DNA from: Botryotinia globosa
Taxonomy: Eukaryota > Ascomycota > Leotiomycetes > Helotiales > Sclerotiniaceae
Assembly: GCA_014898425.1 (NCBI GenBank)
Contig: RCSZ01000004.1
Coordinates: 248,001 to 312,000, forward strand
DNA length: 64,000 nt
Direction: 5' to 3'
Positions within the stretch are counted from its first letter, which is position 1, and every line of letters starts with the position of its first letter. The notes below the pieces were generated by a model that had not been told where the DNA came from, made no database searches, and saw only the letters and a program-made list of their open reading frames with translations. The position numbers and the translations under genes were made by a program. Shown piece after piece: positions 46,810-58,715 of the stretch.

Positions 46810-48646
46810 AATACTTGACGACAACGAGTCATGCTTGCGCAGAGACTCGAAAGGCTACCTTCGAATGCTAATCGAATATTTAGCTAAAGGTTTCTCGGTA
46901 TGTAGTGTAAGCTATCCGTCAAATTCTGAATAAACTTGCTACAGACATCGGCATCTCGCTTGGCAATTAAATTTTGCACCATTGTTACGGCCTAACTCTT
47001 TTACAAGTGTTTCAAGAATATTTCATTAAAAGGAAGAAAATCAAGGGTAATAATAAATTGTTAAGTATAAATAAGAGAATATAATAGTTTTTGATATATA
47101 AGAGAGATAAAAAGCCTAAGAGCCTGTTCAGATTATTTTTTTAATTTGTTATTAAAATGAAATCAATATATTCATTAATTAATAATTCAATCTATCTTTT
47201 ATTGAAATTAAATTAGATTTATAAATTTATAAAATAGAAATTAATAATATATTGATAAATACCACTAATTTAAATTTTATTACAAATTTAACAAAATTAT
47301 TATACAAATTTTTCAATTTATTCATCAATATTTTATAACTTTTTATAATTTAACATTAATATTTAATAAACTTATTCAATTGATAATAAATTCAAAATAA
47401 TTTTATTAATTATATTAATGTTCAATAAATATTCATTTAGGCTACATTTATTATCAACATCACCTAAAAAAATTAATCCGAACAGGCCCTAAGAACTTAA
47501 GCGTTTGGATTAGATTGAGAGAATGTGTAGATTTGAATTATTGAGTAGGATCAAAAGAATAAAAAAGACTTGAGAATATGAATGAGAATAATAGAATATA
47601 AGGGCTCCGAACGTTTGGCTAGAATTGACAAAATATTAAGATTCAGATTCTGAACATTTTAATATAAATGAGAGAATATAGGAGAAATTCCAGACACGAA
47701 ACATGATAATTGAGCACTATTCTTACGAAAAAATTATATATTTAGATTCACTTGAAGAAAATTGCCAGTGAAAACCAAAAGTATAATGCTAAAGCAAACT
47801 CAACGAAAAGAAGCGGGAGAAGTTCATCACCGCCTCAAAGGATATTTCTACTACCGGTCTATTTACATATTCATATAAAGCTCAGGTCGATTAGTCGCCG
47901 TCTAGTACTAATACACACTTTACTCTGATTACGAATATTTCTCATCATTCTTCGCAGGTTCCCTCTCGACAATGTTTTTGCTTGGCCCATCTATGAAATT
48001 CCTGCCTCGAAACATCACGAACAGCTAAAGGCGGCAATTTCTCATGATTGCTTCAAGGGTAATTGTCTGGTAATCATCACTGAGATACTGACCTTTCTTG
48101 CTTCAAAGATTTCTACGCTTATCATTACGTGGTTCTCAAGGCGGTTTACTTTAGCAATTATTGTCTCTTAATCAAAGTATAGGATGATGCTCTGTGTTAA
48201 TTATTGGGACCAGAGCCCCTTTCATAAGCGAAAACTAGAGAATCGAGCTTCTTCGATCTCCCTTGTGCCATCATGTCTTCAAGTGAACCAATTTGTACAG
48301 ATTTAAATGAACTCATTTGATCGTACGTTTGAGAAAGACACCAGCATGTATCATCAATAAAAGCTCGGACTCATTCTTAGCATATCGTCCGATGTCCAGC
48401 ATTATTCACTTCTTGTAAACGAAATTGCCACATGGTGTGACCCGTTCTCACTGGCTGTACCCCCTTAGATGTCAAACTTCTTATATTGGTCAGAAAATTT
48501 GATCTTGCCATACGCTAGCCCCGTATCAGATTGAATGGTTTATACAAGAACGATTTCAAGTCGAGACATCGACCACGTATTGCTCACAAACGCAACAACA
48601 TTCCGAGCCTTTGCATATCAAAATCCAGAAATCGAGAAACTACAAT
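46810..48646. other. AT-rich intergenic region containing a MITE
   Basis: No gene is supported. The region holds the 370-bp inverted-repeat element listed separately and AT-rich flanks with few open frames. From about 48.2 kb the sequence becomes more balanced and should contain the promoter of the gene at 48647. Confidence 0.55.
47120..47489. mobile_element. MITE, PIF/Harbinger-like (370 bp, TAA target duplication)
   Basis: The ends are imperfect inverted repeats. The left end begins GAGCCTGTTCAGATTA, and the right end read inward begins GGGCCTGTTCGGATTA and continues into a run of T. The element is flanked by TAA on both sides (47117-47119 and 47490-47492). The interior is extremely AT-rich with no open frame. 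TWA target duplications and GGG-C/T-GTTCGG-like ends fit PIF/Harbinger elements. Confidence 0.78.
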
Positions 48647-50951
48647 ATGTTGAACCCATTTGCGCGGTCCAAAAACGATCTCCCATCAATGAATCGTCAT
48701 AGCATCACCGCTTGGGCCCATGATATTATCGATGAATTTCAAAGAATCGGTATTTTAAATCTAGGTAACGAGAAGGCCGCGGATGATCTGCTTCGTGTGT
48801 ACCAAAACATGCTTCAATTTTATTCATGGGTGTCCACACGTCCCAGAGTTCAGATAACTCATGCCCAACGTCCTGTTGAACAACCTTGGACACCAAATGA
48901 TATTTTCGCCTCGGCGCATAAAGTCTGGACTGATCTTGAGTGGGAATTAAGGTTAGAAAAAGATGGCGCATTTATTGACCAGATGATTGACCATCTCGGA
49001 TGGTTTTGGAACATCAAGAACAACTTAGTCAATCAAGCCCGTCATACTCGAGGTAAGCGCATACATACCTTTCTATTGATCCACATACTAACGACACCTA
49101 TTAACAGGTCTCTCTGTCCTTCCAAACATGGAAACAATCGCAGAAGCGGCAAACTATGCTAGGATTAGCAGCATCGATCGTGTGAATACAATGCAAATTC
49201 CAGAGGCGAGAACCTTACCATTGGGCAATCACTTTCCCCGCCCCATGGCGCCTGCGAGCAGGGATAATCCGAGAAATTTACAAGCTCTTCTCACAGGACC
49301 CAGCACAAGACGAGGAAACTCAGGCGATAATGTTATGCACTCGAGTCGAACATATTCGTCCGGAATTCCATCAATACTGCAGCCGAACGCGGGTCATTTG
49401 CAACTGCCAAGATATTCTCAATCAGTTCAGGAGCAACCTCATTCTGCATTGCCAGTTACCATATCAGTGAAAGGTAAACAGTCGGATGGCTTAAATCCTG
49501 GTGTACAGTACCAACCACCCACTGCTCGCGATAAGCCATCGCGTAATATTTTTAATATGGCAGGTGATAAATACAACGACGGTATAGAATATTCACAGAC
49601 CTCTCAAGTTCCTGTGGGATTCATCCTACCTGCACCACAGATTCGAGATGACAGGTACCCAAATAGAGCTCAGGGGTTTGGTGGTGGATCCAAACATCCT
49701 ATGACTAGTATGACAGCTCTCGAGCCAGTTTTTGGCGGTCGTGACAACCATGGACAAGATTTACCGACCTCTCACGAAGAACAGTTAACACCGTCTCATA
49801 GCGGTAAAACACGCACCAAAACCGGAAATCGTTTCTCTGACACCAGCAATTCCGTCAGTGCCCAAGATAAAGCTGTGATTGTCATCTTAGATACGCCGTC
49901 ACCGGAATCGACAAACTCACGTATCGAAAGCCTTGGGTCGATAGATTATACCTGCCATCCAAGTTCACCTGTCCTCTCTCCTGGAGCTGAATATGAAGTT
50001 ACCCGTCTTTCCTCAGCAATGATACCCCATGTGCATAGCAAAGACACAACTAGGCATTTTAGTTTTCCGGTTAGTCCTGGGACACCTATTAGTAGTCCTA
50101 TCAATCAACGCGAAATGAAATCTGCAGAAGCAAAGAAGATAAGAAGTGAACCTCTGGATCGACGGTCAGCGAAACAAGGGCATAGTAGTGCGGGAGGAAA
50201 AAAGCAGAAAAGAGCCACTAATACTGATGGGAAGAAGGTCAGTGCCACGGAGAACGATCTCAACACACCCAAGCGAAACATGACCGTTCCTAACAACGAC
50301 AATAAGGGTGATATGAAGATTAACAATGTCGTAAAAGACAAGGAGACCAGGTTCGGTTCCGTCAATGTGAAGCAAGACGACAAGACAAACAACTTACAAA
50401 AATTCAATACAAAAAGAACCGAACCTAGTAATGAGGCTTGCATTTCCGTTTCGGATAGTCATAACAAAAGGCTGAAGATTAGTAGCAATCCCACAACTTC
50501 TTCTGTTCATGCTTCTCCCTACACAAGCTTCCTCAGACAATACCGGCCAAGCAATCCTAATAGTTCTACAAGCTTGGGAGTAATTCCACAGTCCGCCAAA
50601 GATAAGATGGTAGGAACCAAAGTTGTTGGTGGTGGACACATTGGCGAAAAAATTGGCAGTGAAAAGTCTGTGGACGAGAAAGCTCTTGACGAAAGCAAGA
50701 CCGGTAGCAAGCCTGTGAACCAAAATTCTACCAACGAGAATTCGGTAAGCACCAAATCTATTATCGATAAAACTTTCAACGGAGACCCTACCGGTGATAA
50801 ACTGATGGTCGAAGCACCAATTCTGGAGGACGCCTTTAGCGCGGAGAGTTCGGGAAACGAACACGTCTCGGAAAATCCCGCGAATAATAAGCTACTTCCT
50901 GCAAAGAACAAAAAGTCCAAGTCGCTCTACCGTCCTTTTAGCATGAGATAG
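48647..50951 (+). CDS. Family B protein of unknown function (copy 2)
   Basis: Exons 48647-49052 and 49108-50951 join across a 55-nt intron (GTAAGC donor, phase 1), giving 749 aa. The N-terminal 135 residues contain AWAHDIIDEFQRIG, AHKVWTDLEWELRLEKD and LGWFWNIKNNLVNQARHTRG. These correspond in order and spacing to segments of the family B protein at 37497-38937, and the intron follows Arg-Gly in the same phase. The second exon is a long disordered region with a Lys/Arg cluster (AGGKKQKRATNTDGKK). A C-terminal stretch has loosely repeated short units mixing Glu, Lys, Ser, Asn and Asp (about 600-720). The first ATG after an in-frame open stretch was taken as the start. An upstream exon is possible because copy 1 is about 50 residues longer before the intron. 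No known domain. Confidence 0.66.
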
Positions 50952-52436
50952 TTCTGGAGAGATACGCATTGGAAAGTCACTGTGCGCTTTTGGGAACGGT
51001 ACGGGCGCGCAGTCAACGAAGTCCAGTTGTGGACTGAACAGTGTTATTATAGCGTCTATAGCAATCTATTGATGACGCATGTATTGGTAGTCCGACGGTA
51101 TTCATTCTAGGCATTCAAGTCTAGTAAGCTCATCCACTGGCTTACATAAATTCAAACCGAACTTTATATCCATATAACATTTAGTTTTAGTTGTCAGTTT
51201 CCTATAAATCAATCATCAGCACTCATATCAATTACTCTTGTGTAATACACACAGTCACTTGCGTACATAAATCGTGTCCTTGTACATATAATCTGAGAAA
51301 TTTCCGGTCCTAAAGCCAAGCACTTTTGAAAGAGTTTTTGATACTTGCTGGCTATCAGAAATGTCAGAAATATATTCGTAAAAATTATTCTTCCCCATCA
51401 ACTTCAAAAGGCAGTATCTGACCAAAATTTTCAGAAGTTGGCAACCTTACCTTTTGGGTGTGTTCCCTACCAATAATGTTAGGTCCTCACTCCAGGTCCA
51501 AACGGAACAAATCGTAATTTGTGAACTTATGAAAATTGTACAGTGGAGTAAATAAGTAGCATGAGAAAGGGAAAAAGAGGCAAGCGCTATATGTTGCAAC
51601 ATCGTTGTTTCATCAAAAATCACAACGAACATGTGGTGTGGCATACCTGTACTTAGGTTTCGACCGACCAGGCTCGCGCCGTTTGTCCCCCGTAATTTGT
51701 AGATTTTTTGCACTTGTCTTCTTCCCACAGTGATCCCCGCTGTGGCTTATCCACTATTTGTTCTTTCTTATAGGATCTCTACTTCCTGTGGGTGCTCATG
51801 CTCTTGCTGGTGATTTTTGCCCGTATTCTGCTGCCACAAAGTTATTGTGGGTCCAGATCGTCTAATATCACAAGCGAGATAATTGAAGTCTTCAAGCCCT
51901 GGCTTTTCAACCTCATCTTCCATTACTTTTACATGGAAAAGATAAAGCTGTAGCTAGATACTATTATACTCGTGGAGTGATATTAATTGTTCTGCTTCAG
52001 GCATGTTATGCCAAACCAGGCGAGGGAGTCTGATGTTTATTTCTGCGCGCTACTTGTAAAGGCTAGCCCATCTCATCTGGGCACACCATATCAATCTTAT
52101 CAGCCTTGAATTAGATTATTGAACTTCTCGGGAATTAGGGGGATAGATCTCACACGTGCCATGATATCACTCGGGTTCTCCTCCACTTGAGTGTATAGCT
52201 ATAGTTAATATCTTATGGGTTTAAAATTAATCAGATACTGACATAGACAGGATCCATAAGCTCAAGATCAATTGAATTACACTATATTTCTGTATGAAAT
52301 ATATCGTAAGCTCACTATTCAAAAACCCCCAAGATATATTTTCCTCTCCGAAAAGCAATATTAGAGGCTTTACATAACTATAAAGTGCATCAAGAACTAC
52401 CTAGTAGTTTAGCTTGCGTCGTTATAAAAGAGAAAC
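50952..52436. other. Intergenic region between family B copy 2 and F-box-like gene
   Basis: No gene is supported. Frames on both strands are short and lack ATG starts. It is the shared 3' flank of two convergent genes. Confidence 0.55.
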
Positions 52437-53879
52437 CTATCTCAAAATAGGTAGTTTCAACTTCTTTATGAACTCCTTCGCCTCGCAAATTGATCTTCCA
52501 TCTTTTGAGTCCCATCTATCAGGCTCTTTAGGTTTATCCCATGGCGCACAACCGTGTGGCCAAACTACTTTGCTTTCGTCCTCTGCAGTCCACCATCCCC
52601 TACCACCAGCAAGATATATCTTGCCCCTCCTATCCATAGATTCTTTTGACGGTCGTGATCCTCTACCACTTTCAGCATCGTTCGTCGTCTCCCATTCGTT
52701 CTCCATCACACGCAATTCTAGAATTCGACTATGATCCCACATCACGTAACCCCATTCTCGCTCAAATCTATGCTTATCGCAGAGAACGAAATCAATACTG
52801 TTAAATAATTGGTGTGCCCACCTCCATACTAGTTCAGGTCCCTTGTCATCATCATGACACCATACAGACTTATTGACAAATTTATCATCATCTTCCTCGG
52901 AATAATCCTCAAGCCAATGATACAACTCATCTTCCCCACTACCATCTGTGGAATTCCTAAGCCCATGATCAAGGAGGTGTGACGAATAATTCGGAGAATC
53001 TTGACAGTAGGCTTTGCAAATTTGTTCGTAGCTCTTTGCTTCCACCATATCACGGATTGCAAAAAGACCACGAGCTAGTAGTGGCTCGACGTACTCTGAA
53101 TCGTCAAAAGAAGCGTACTGCATCCTATGCTCGGCCCATTTCACATCATGATCGACGAGTTCATCAAAGCCTATATTGATATGTTAGTACTTTAATTGAA
53201 AAAGATTAAAAAGAAAATGCACTCTACCAGGAGCAATGATGCGGAACATATAATCGTGAACGCAAGCTAACTGTTCGTTCTCCCAGACTGAGAAATGATT
53301 GAAGAAGATTCTGTTCTGATCCATATGTAAATGAGCGCGGAAGGGCGTTTTCCCGCCGTAAACCATATAACAATAGATTTGAAAATGGTAGAAAGTTCGT
53401 TGAATCCTCCTTTTTTCCTCATCTGAGGCTGGAAGCTGCCACATATTGATTGGGATGTTTTTTGTGAAAATTGGAGACGCAAAGGCTTTCGATATGAAAT
53501 CTTTCGTGAAATAAACAACATGAGAATGAAGTTTGCTCAGGAATAGCGCATCACAAAGTCTCAAATTGGAACAGTCTTTAAGGTCGATGTCTCGACCACT
53601 CTGGATAAAATAATCATTGTGTTCGTCGAGGACATCATCTCTGACAGGTGTCTGACGTGAGACTGAAGCGATTAAAAGTGCTTCAGATAGTACCTCAGAG
53701 CCTAACTCATCAGTCAGGACTTGCTTAAGAATCAATTGCTCTGCCGAGAAGAACGCGTTGTATGTGGCTTTGCACGCGAGGATGACGGACAAAAGATCTG
53801 GGACATTTTCGACGAGACACTGAATAGCTTGTATTGCTTCAACGGGAAGTAACTCTAGCCTGCTCTTTGATTCTTTCAT
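52437..53879 (-). CDS. F-box-like protein of unknown specificity
   Basis: Exons 53879-53228 and 53170-52437 join across a 57-nt intron (GTAGAG donor, phase 1), giving 461 aa. The N-terminus (about 9-50, LELLPVEAIQAIQCLVENVP, then LACKATYNAFF) fits the F-box-like motif common in expanded Leotiomycete families. The remainder has no domain I recognise. The second half is acidic and Trp-rich (WCHDDDKGPELVWRWAHQLF, WGYVMWDH) and ends in an ICEAKEFIKKLKLP helix. F-box proteins act as substrate adaptors for SCF ubiquitin ligases. No known target can be named. The gene stands between AT-rich transposon-bearing DNA and a gene-poor stretch. Confidence 0.68.
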
Positions 53880-54037
53880 CTTATATAAATGAAAATTGAA
53901 TCAAACAAGTTGATATACATAGTTGTGGTTTTGGCCGAGCGAGGTGAGTCAATCAGGATTGTGACTGATCGCACGCGCCATGCTAAAAATTAATTATGTC
54001 ATAAGGCTCAAGGCACCACCACGTATATGTCTTATTA

Positions 54038-54437
54038 GGGTGCGTTCGGTTCGTTTTCTTATTTATTTGGAGAAATTTATAATGTTGTTAAAATAGCAAG
54101 GGTATTGAGGCTAATATGTTTGAGTGATATTGAATAATATTTGGATAATATTGAAAAATGACAGGGGTAGATAATAATAAAGATTTGATAATATATTAAT
54201 TGTAAAGCTCTAAAAAGTTGCTTTATAATCAATATATAACAATCTTGAAAGCATTTGCTATTTTAATTTATTAGAAATATTAGGAATTATTTGTAATCAA
54301 ATAATTCCTAATATTTTATTTCACAACCTTATTAAGCGTTCAGTAAACTGATTATTTGAGCTTAGTAAGCAATATTTACTAAATAAATGAGGTCTAATAA
54401 TTGAAATAAGCCGAAATAAATCGATCCGAACGCACCC
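54038..54437. mobile_element. MITE, PIF/Harbinger-like (400 bp, TTA target duplication)
   Basis: The left end GGGTGCGTTCGGTTCG is the near-perfect inverse of the right end CGATCCGAACGCACCC. The flanks are TTA on both sides (54035-54037 and 54438-54440). The interior is AT-rich and non-coding. The TWA target duplication and the GGG...GTTCGG ends place it with the element at 47120-47489, although the interiors look different. Confidence 0.85.
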
Positions 54438-55285
54438 TTATATATGTCAATTCGTGTAATATTTTTCGTCTTATTTGTTTCAATGATCTTGAATGTAATT
54501 CAATTTCTTTCGAAGATTCAAGCCACCATCAATATCAATGCCTTCCCGACACTTTCAATTACACATCAACGATAGAATGTATACCTGAATATGGTACTTG
54601 ATGATGGTGCTCACAATGGGTGGGTTGGGTAATTCGGTGAGATTAATAAGTTCACCGAAGTATAAAATGGTGGCCCGTGTGTGGGCAATTTCGGTCGGTT
54701 TTACCCAAAAGGGTTTCTGGGATGGAATGGATTGATAACCCGATGTCATTGGACGGTTTTTCAAAAACCCATATATCTTCGATTCAAGCCTCAATTTCAG
54801 CGATATATGGCGTCGGAATTTTTCTAATGGATACAACCTTGGAAACGAACATTTCCTGACCGTTCAGTAGGCCGGGTCGGGTCATAAAGGACTCAACAAG
54901 CTTTTTAAGACTAGCGGGCTGGGTTGGGTCTTGAAAACGAAAGTGCGAACCCCCGCGTTGCGACCACGGCTTGAGGGTGAGGTCTGGGGTGAGGAGAACG
55001 AGGACACCGAACAAGCTGTTCTGTCTTGCTTCTGTCTTACATTCTTACCTTATGCGCCCAGTCATGAAACTGCTATCTCAGAGTGGATTATCTGGGCAGG
55101 CCACAGACAGGAACCCGTTGCGTTCGAGACACTTCGATCCTCAGTTCTTTGCCAGTTGAGGCTCTTTTGAGGGGATAGCTCCTCGGATGTCTCCCTCTTT
55201 GCACGGGAAACGAGAAATGTCCAATACCTTTCGCATCATCTAGCGATAGTTCGTGACCAAGAGGGGCTTACTATCAAGCATTATA

Positions 55286-55805
55286 AGAGTTCTAGCCCCT
55301 GCTCATAGCATATATAATACTTTTTTAGTTAAAATATACAGTTATTCAGTTTTTGTACTCCAATTTATTCATTAATTTATATAAAAAATCTGAAAGTTAG
55401 TTTATAATTTTTTTTTTAGAATTATTTGAAATGTTGAAAAAAATATATAATTTATTTTTAAATACTTTTCAAATAATATTTTCATAAAAAAATAAAGTTA
55501 AAAGCTTAAAAAATTTCAATATTTCGTTTATTTTATATAAAAAATAATACAAGTTAAAAAAAATGAATCTTTTCGATTTTAATTTCAAATTTATTTAATA
55601 TTTTGAAAAAAAATCTTTTTACATATATATTTTTTTCGATAATTTTATAATATCAATTATTTATAATTAGATTTTCAAAATAAAAAAATTTCAATTAAAA
55701 AAATTTACACTTATAATATTTTCATATATATATAAAAAACATTATTTTTTATAGAAATTCTATAACAAAATATTACGGTGTATGGTGAGCAGGGGCTAGA
55801 ACTCT
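55286..55805. mobile_element. MITE with perfect 20-bp terminal inverted repeats, Tc1/mariner-like
   Basis: The left end AGAGTTCTAGCCCCTGCTCA is repeated exactly in inverse at the right end, and TA lies directly outside each end (55284-55285 and 55806-55807). Inside is about 480 bp of very AT-rich sequence with no open frame. A TA target duplication points to a Tc1/mariner-type origin. Identical ends suggest fairly recent insertion or continued selection on the ends. Confidence 0.82.
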
Positions 55806-57835
55806 TATTTGTTTGATGAGTTACTATCGATATATTCTTGCTGAGATTCGGCACTGAGATTACTGTTTGTCGATACACCACGGTCTTATACTCAGTCGAG
55901 CGACCGAAGTGCTCCTATGAAATTCCATTTGTCCACTCAATGCGACGATTGACCTAGTACCAAAATATCAGTCATGTGATCATGGTGAGCACTTTATGAG
56001 CTAGCGCCCTATGTTAAGTGCTAGCTTCCCATAGGTTGTAATGATCGAGAACGAATATAGCCATAATCGACCAAAGTATTTCACACTTATCAACCAATTC
56101 GACGCCAACACGTAGAGCTGTGGCAGTTATACAATTAGCCAGCATGGGCACACCCTCACATTTAGAGACCTCTCTTTCCTTCCTAGCCAAGCCAATAGAG
56201 CGAGATCCAACTCCTTCTCAAGAGGTATATAAGAGTCACAGAGAACATTGAATACCTGATAACGAGAGGCAGCGTGGATCAGAGCCAAGAGCTAGACCAG
56301 ACAAAAAGACCAGTAGAAAGGGCAAGGGGAAAGATGAATTTTCCTCAAGCAGAAGTGGGAGAAATTAGTTCCTCTACTCGAACACGAAGATTGAGAGTTA
56401 TCCGAGCGGAATTTACGGGGAATAGCGTGAAGAACTCATCTGTGTATCTCCCTAGCTATTTTAATATACTCTAGTCTCTACTTTATCTGTTTTGGCTGCT
56501 GGAGCTTTGGAGTTTTGGAGCTGAGCTGGCGTTGGTCAGACTCGAACTTTTTTACTTTTCTTTTACTTTTCTTTTCGAATGGGTCGTTATCTACATTTGC
56601 GTTTACGTTTGAGTTTGAGCTCTGTGTGCGCGTTGGAGTTCTGAATTTATTTTACCTACAGAATTAAGAAATAGAGTCACCTTCGAGCGATACCTAAATC
56701 TTTCGTTCCCCATTGAGAATCCAATTCTAAAATTGAGATCTGAGTTTTCATGTAAAAGAATAAGTCTACTACCGTGCGTCTCTGACACTTCTCTTTTAGG
56801 ACCTCATTTTGCACCTGTGACGAACTTAGAGTTCTCTTCCTGGCCATTATACTACAACCCCAAAATGGAAAATTCATTGAAGAAGAGAGAAAGCAAAGTG
56901 AAGTGGAAGACTGCGTCTTTTACAACACTCTTCAACACTGTACAATTGCTCAAACCATCAAATATTTGTCCCTCTTTTACCGCTTAAGTGATCGAATATA
57001 ACATGAGAGAAGCCATACTAGAGTATTATTGCTTTGAAGCTCCGCTTCACCGAGCGCACCGGGCCTGCTTATTGCACAAAACAATCTGAAGTCCATGCGT
57101 CTGAGACTGGATGCGGAGCGGAAGTGTATTCACAAAGGATAAACACATCATGGACCTCCAAATCCCTCTTTCAAGCTTATAATCGATTTCCTGACTTTTA
57201 TTATGCAATCATCCTCATTCTTTGCGCAAGATGATAAAATATACTCACATTGGTCAAGGAAAAAGACCCTATGCCGTACAAAAGCGTCCATCAAAACTTC
57301 GACACAAAGATTTTCTCTCTGGGCTTTAAAGTATACATTAAAAGGCAGTATGTATCTAGATATGAAGACCATTATATCAGAACCGAAAGTTTATTATCTT
57401 GGTATATATCGCTTCAAATTCTAAGATCAAAAGAATTACATGACCTAGGAACGGAGGCTAAGAATAGGAATACTTTGGTCTGTTGCCAAATTTGGTGGGG
57501 AGAAGGAAACTTCACGATTATAGTTTGTACATTGATTCTGGCATTGTTTAGTTGATGGCTATGTTTACACAACCTGAGTTGTGGATCTACTCTCATAGAT
57601 TACTTGAACTCTCCCTGAACCAGTTGATCCAAGCCTATGAAATATCACTTTGACGTTGTGAATTATTCTTTACTAGCCGCAAATGAGGTCGAACGTATTT
57701 ACCATAACCAATATCCCTATTTATACATTTAACCCAGATCCACCACACTCTCGGGATACTAGTCCAAGTCCCACCCACTTATCACATAATCTCAGCCCTT
57801 TCATCCAGCTACGAGCTTTCATCGTGATCCTCCGA

Positions 57836-58663
57836 CTACATGGTGGTATGCAAATCCCGAGCACCGATAAAGCAATCAACCTTAGATCCCTTAACTAGCT
57901 CGTCTGCGGACCATGTTTCCCATTCACCACTATTCTTCGCCACTCGCTCAAACCATGGTCCGACTGCTTTGAAAGCAAGATCCAATCCCCAGCTCTGGAT
58001 AGCAATTGCCGGTGGCTTGCCTCGTCTGGCATAGTCAGAAATCACTTCGTTCCACTTGATAGTGATCGAATGGTTGTTCCTGATAACCATCTTCAATCTG
58101 CCAGGTTGCTCTATTGGATGGGGTTTGTCGTAGACTATGGCCCGAAGCAGTGTAGATTCAGACAATGCCAATTCAGGGTCGCTTACTTCGTACCGACTGG
58201 CATCCGCCTTCTCTGAGCTCACAATAACAAGTTTAAGGGTCTTGGGTGATACCACGGTCTTCTCTTTCCTGTAAGTGTAGCTTCGAACCTGTTGCTTTTT
58301 GGGAATCTGTGACTCTACCGTATTTGATTGCGAGTCTAGTAGCCAGTCATCCCTTAGATCATGATCTTTTGTGACGTTCTTAACCATAGAGCTGTTCACT
58401 AGGCCATTCTTGCTGGAGATTTTAGGTGGACTCTGCAGTCGTGGACGAGATATACCAGATAGGAGCGGTGCAGACTTTCTCGAACGGGTAAGCCTAGTAC
58501 GTGCTGGAGGTACCTTTGATTCTTTCGAAGCAAGTTTCTTGAGATCTTTGGCTGTTCCCTTGGAATTCTTCACTGGTAGCTTAGGCCTTGTGTCAGGCTT
58601 TTCGAGACTGGAATACTTGCGCTTGCGTGTATCTGGTGGGTCAATTTTTGTACCTCTACTTGA
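57836..58663 (-). CDS. Family C protein of unknown function
   Basis: The open frame runs from an acceptor-like site (about 58663; AACATT...CAAG or GTAG just before it) to a stop at 57836. No ATG near the beginning opens the conserved frame, so a 5' exon is missing from this model. The first half is Lys/Ser/Pro-rich and basic. The second half appears folded: LKLVIVSSEKADASRYEVSD, then GRLKMVIRNNHSITIKW, then IAIQSWGLDLAFKAVGPWFE, ending FIGARDLHTTM. Its C-terminal part has a second, broken copy at 41376-41621. It begins just downstream of the decayed family A relative on the same strand. The two could be parts of one larger gene joined by an intron with a weak GTTTGA donor. Confidence 0.5.
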   Translation of the reverse strand, partial: SSRGTKIDPPDTRKRKYSSLEKPDTRPKLPVKNSKGTAKDLKKLASKESKVPPARTRLTRSRKSAPLLSGISRPRLQSPPKISSKNGLVNSSMVKNVTKDHDLRDDWLLDSQSNTVESQIPKKQQVRSYTYRKEKTVVSPKTLKLVIVSSEKADASRYEVSDPELALSESTLLRAIVYDKPHPIEQPGRLKMVIRNNHSITIKWNEVISDYARRGKPPAIAIQSWGLDLAFKAVGPWFERVAKNSGEWETWSADELVKGSKVDCFIGARDLHTTM

Positions 58664-58715
58664 AACTTAATGTTAGATTTTTCAGTAGAGGACTGCAAGT
58701 CTATCCAGTTAGACA

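Larger units (their letters stand above)
53880..57835. other. Transposon-bearing gene-poor region
   Basis: These 4 kb hold two inverted-repeat elements (54038-54437 and 55286-55805, listed separately) and no gene I can support. Frames between 54.5 and 55.2 kb and between 56.2 and 57.6 kb are short and mostly lack ATG starts. The 54.6-55.2 kb stretch is less AT-rich and may be a relic of an older element, but I could not assign it. Confidence 0.55.

Noticed and set aside
50105..50920. Several minus-strand frames opposite family B copy 2
   Set aside because: Antisense of the Lys/Ser/Asn-rich exon; hydrophobic composition is the expected artefact.
51447..51728. 93-codon minus-strand frame
   Set aside because: No ATG start, no domain, and no splice partners.
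54555..55170. Possible retroelement relic between two MITEs
   Set aside because: Frames are short and no reverse transcriptase, integrase or terminal repeat motif is visible.
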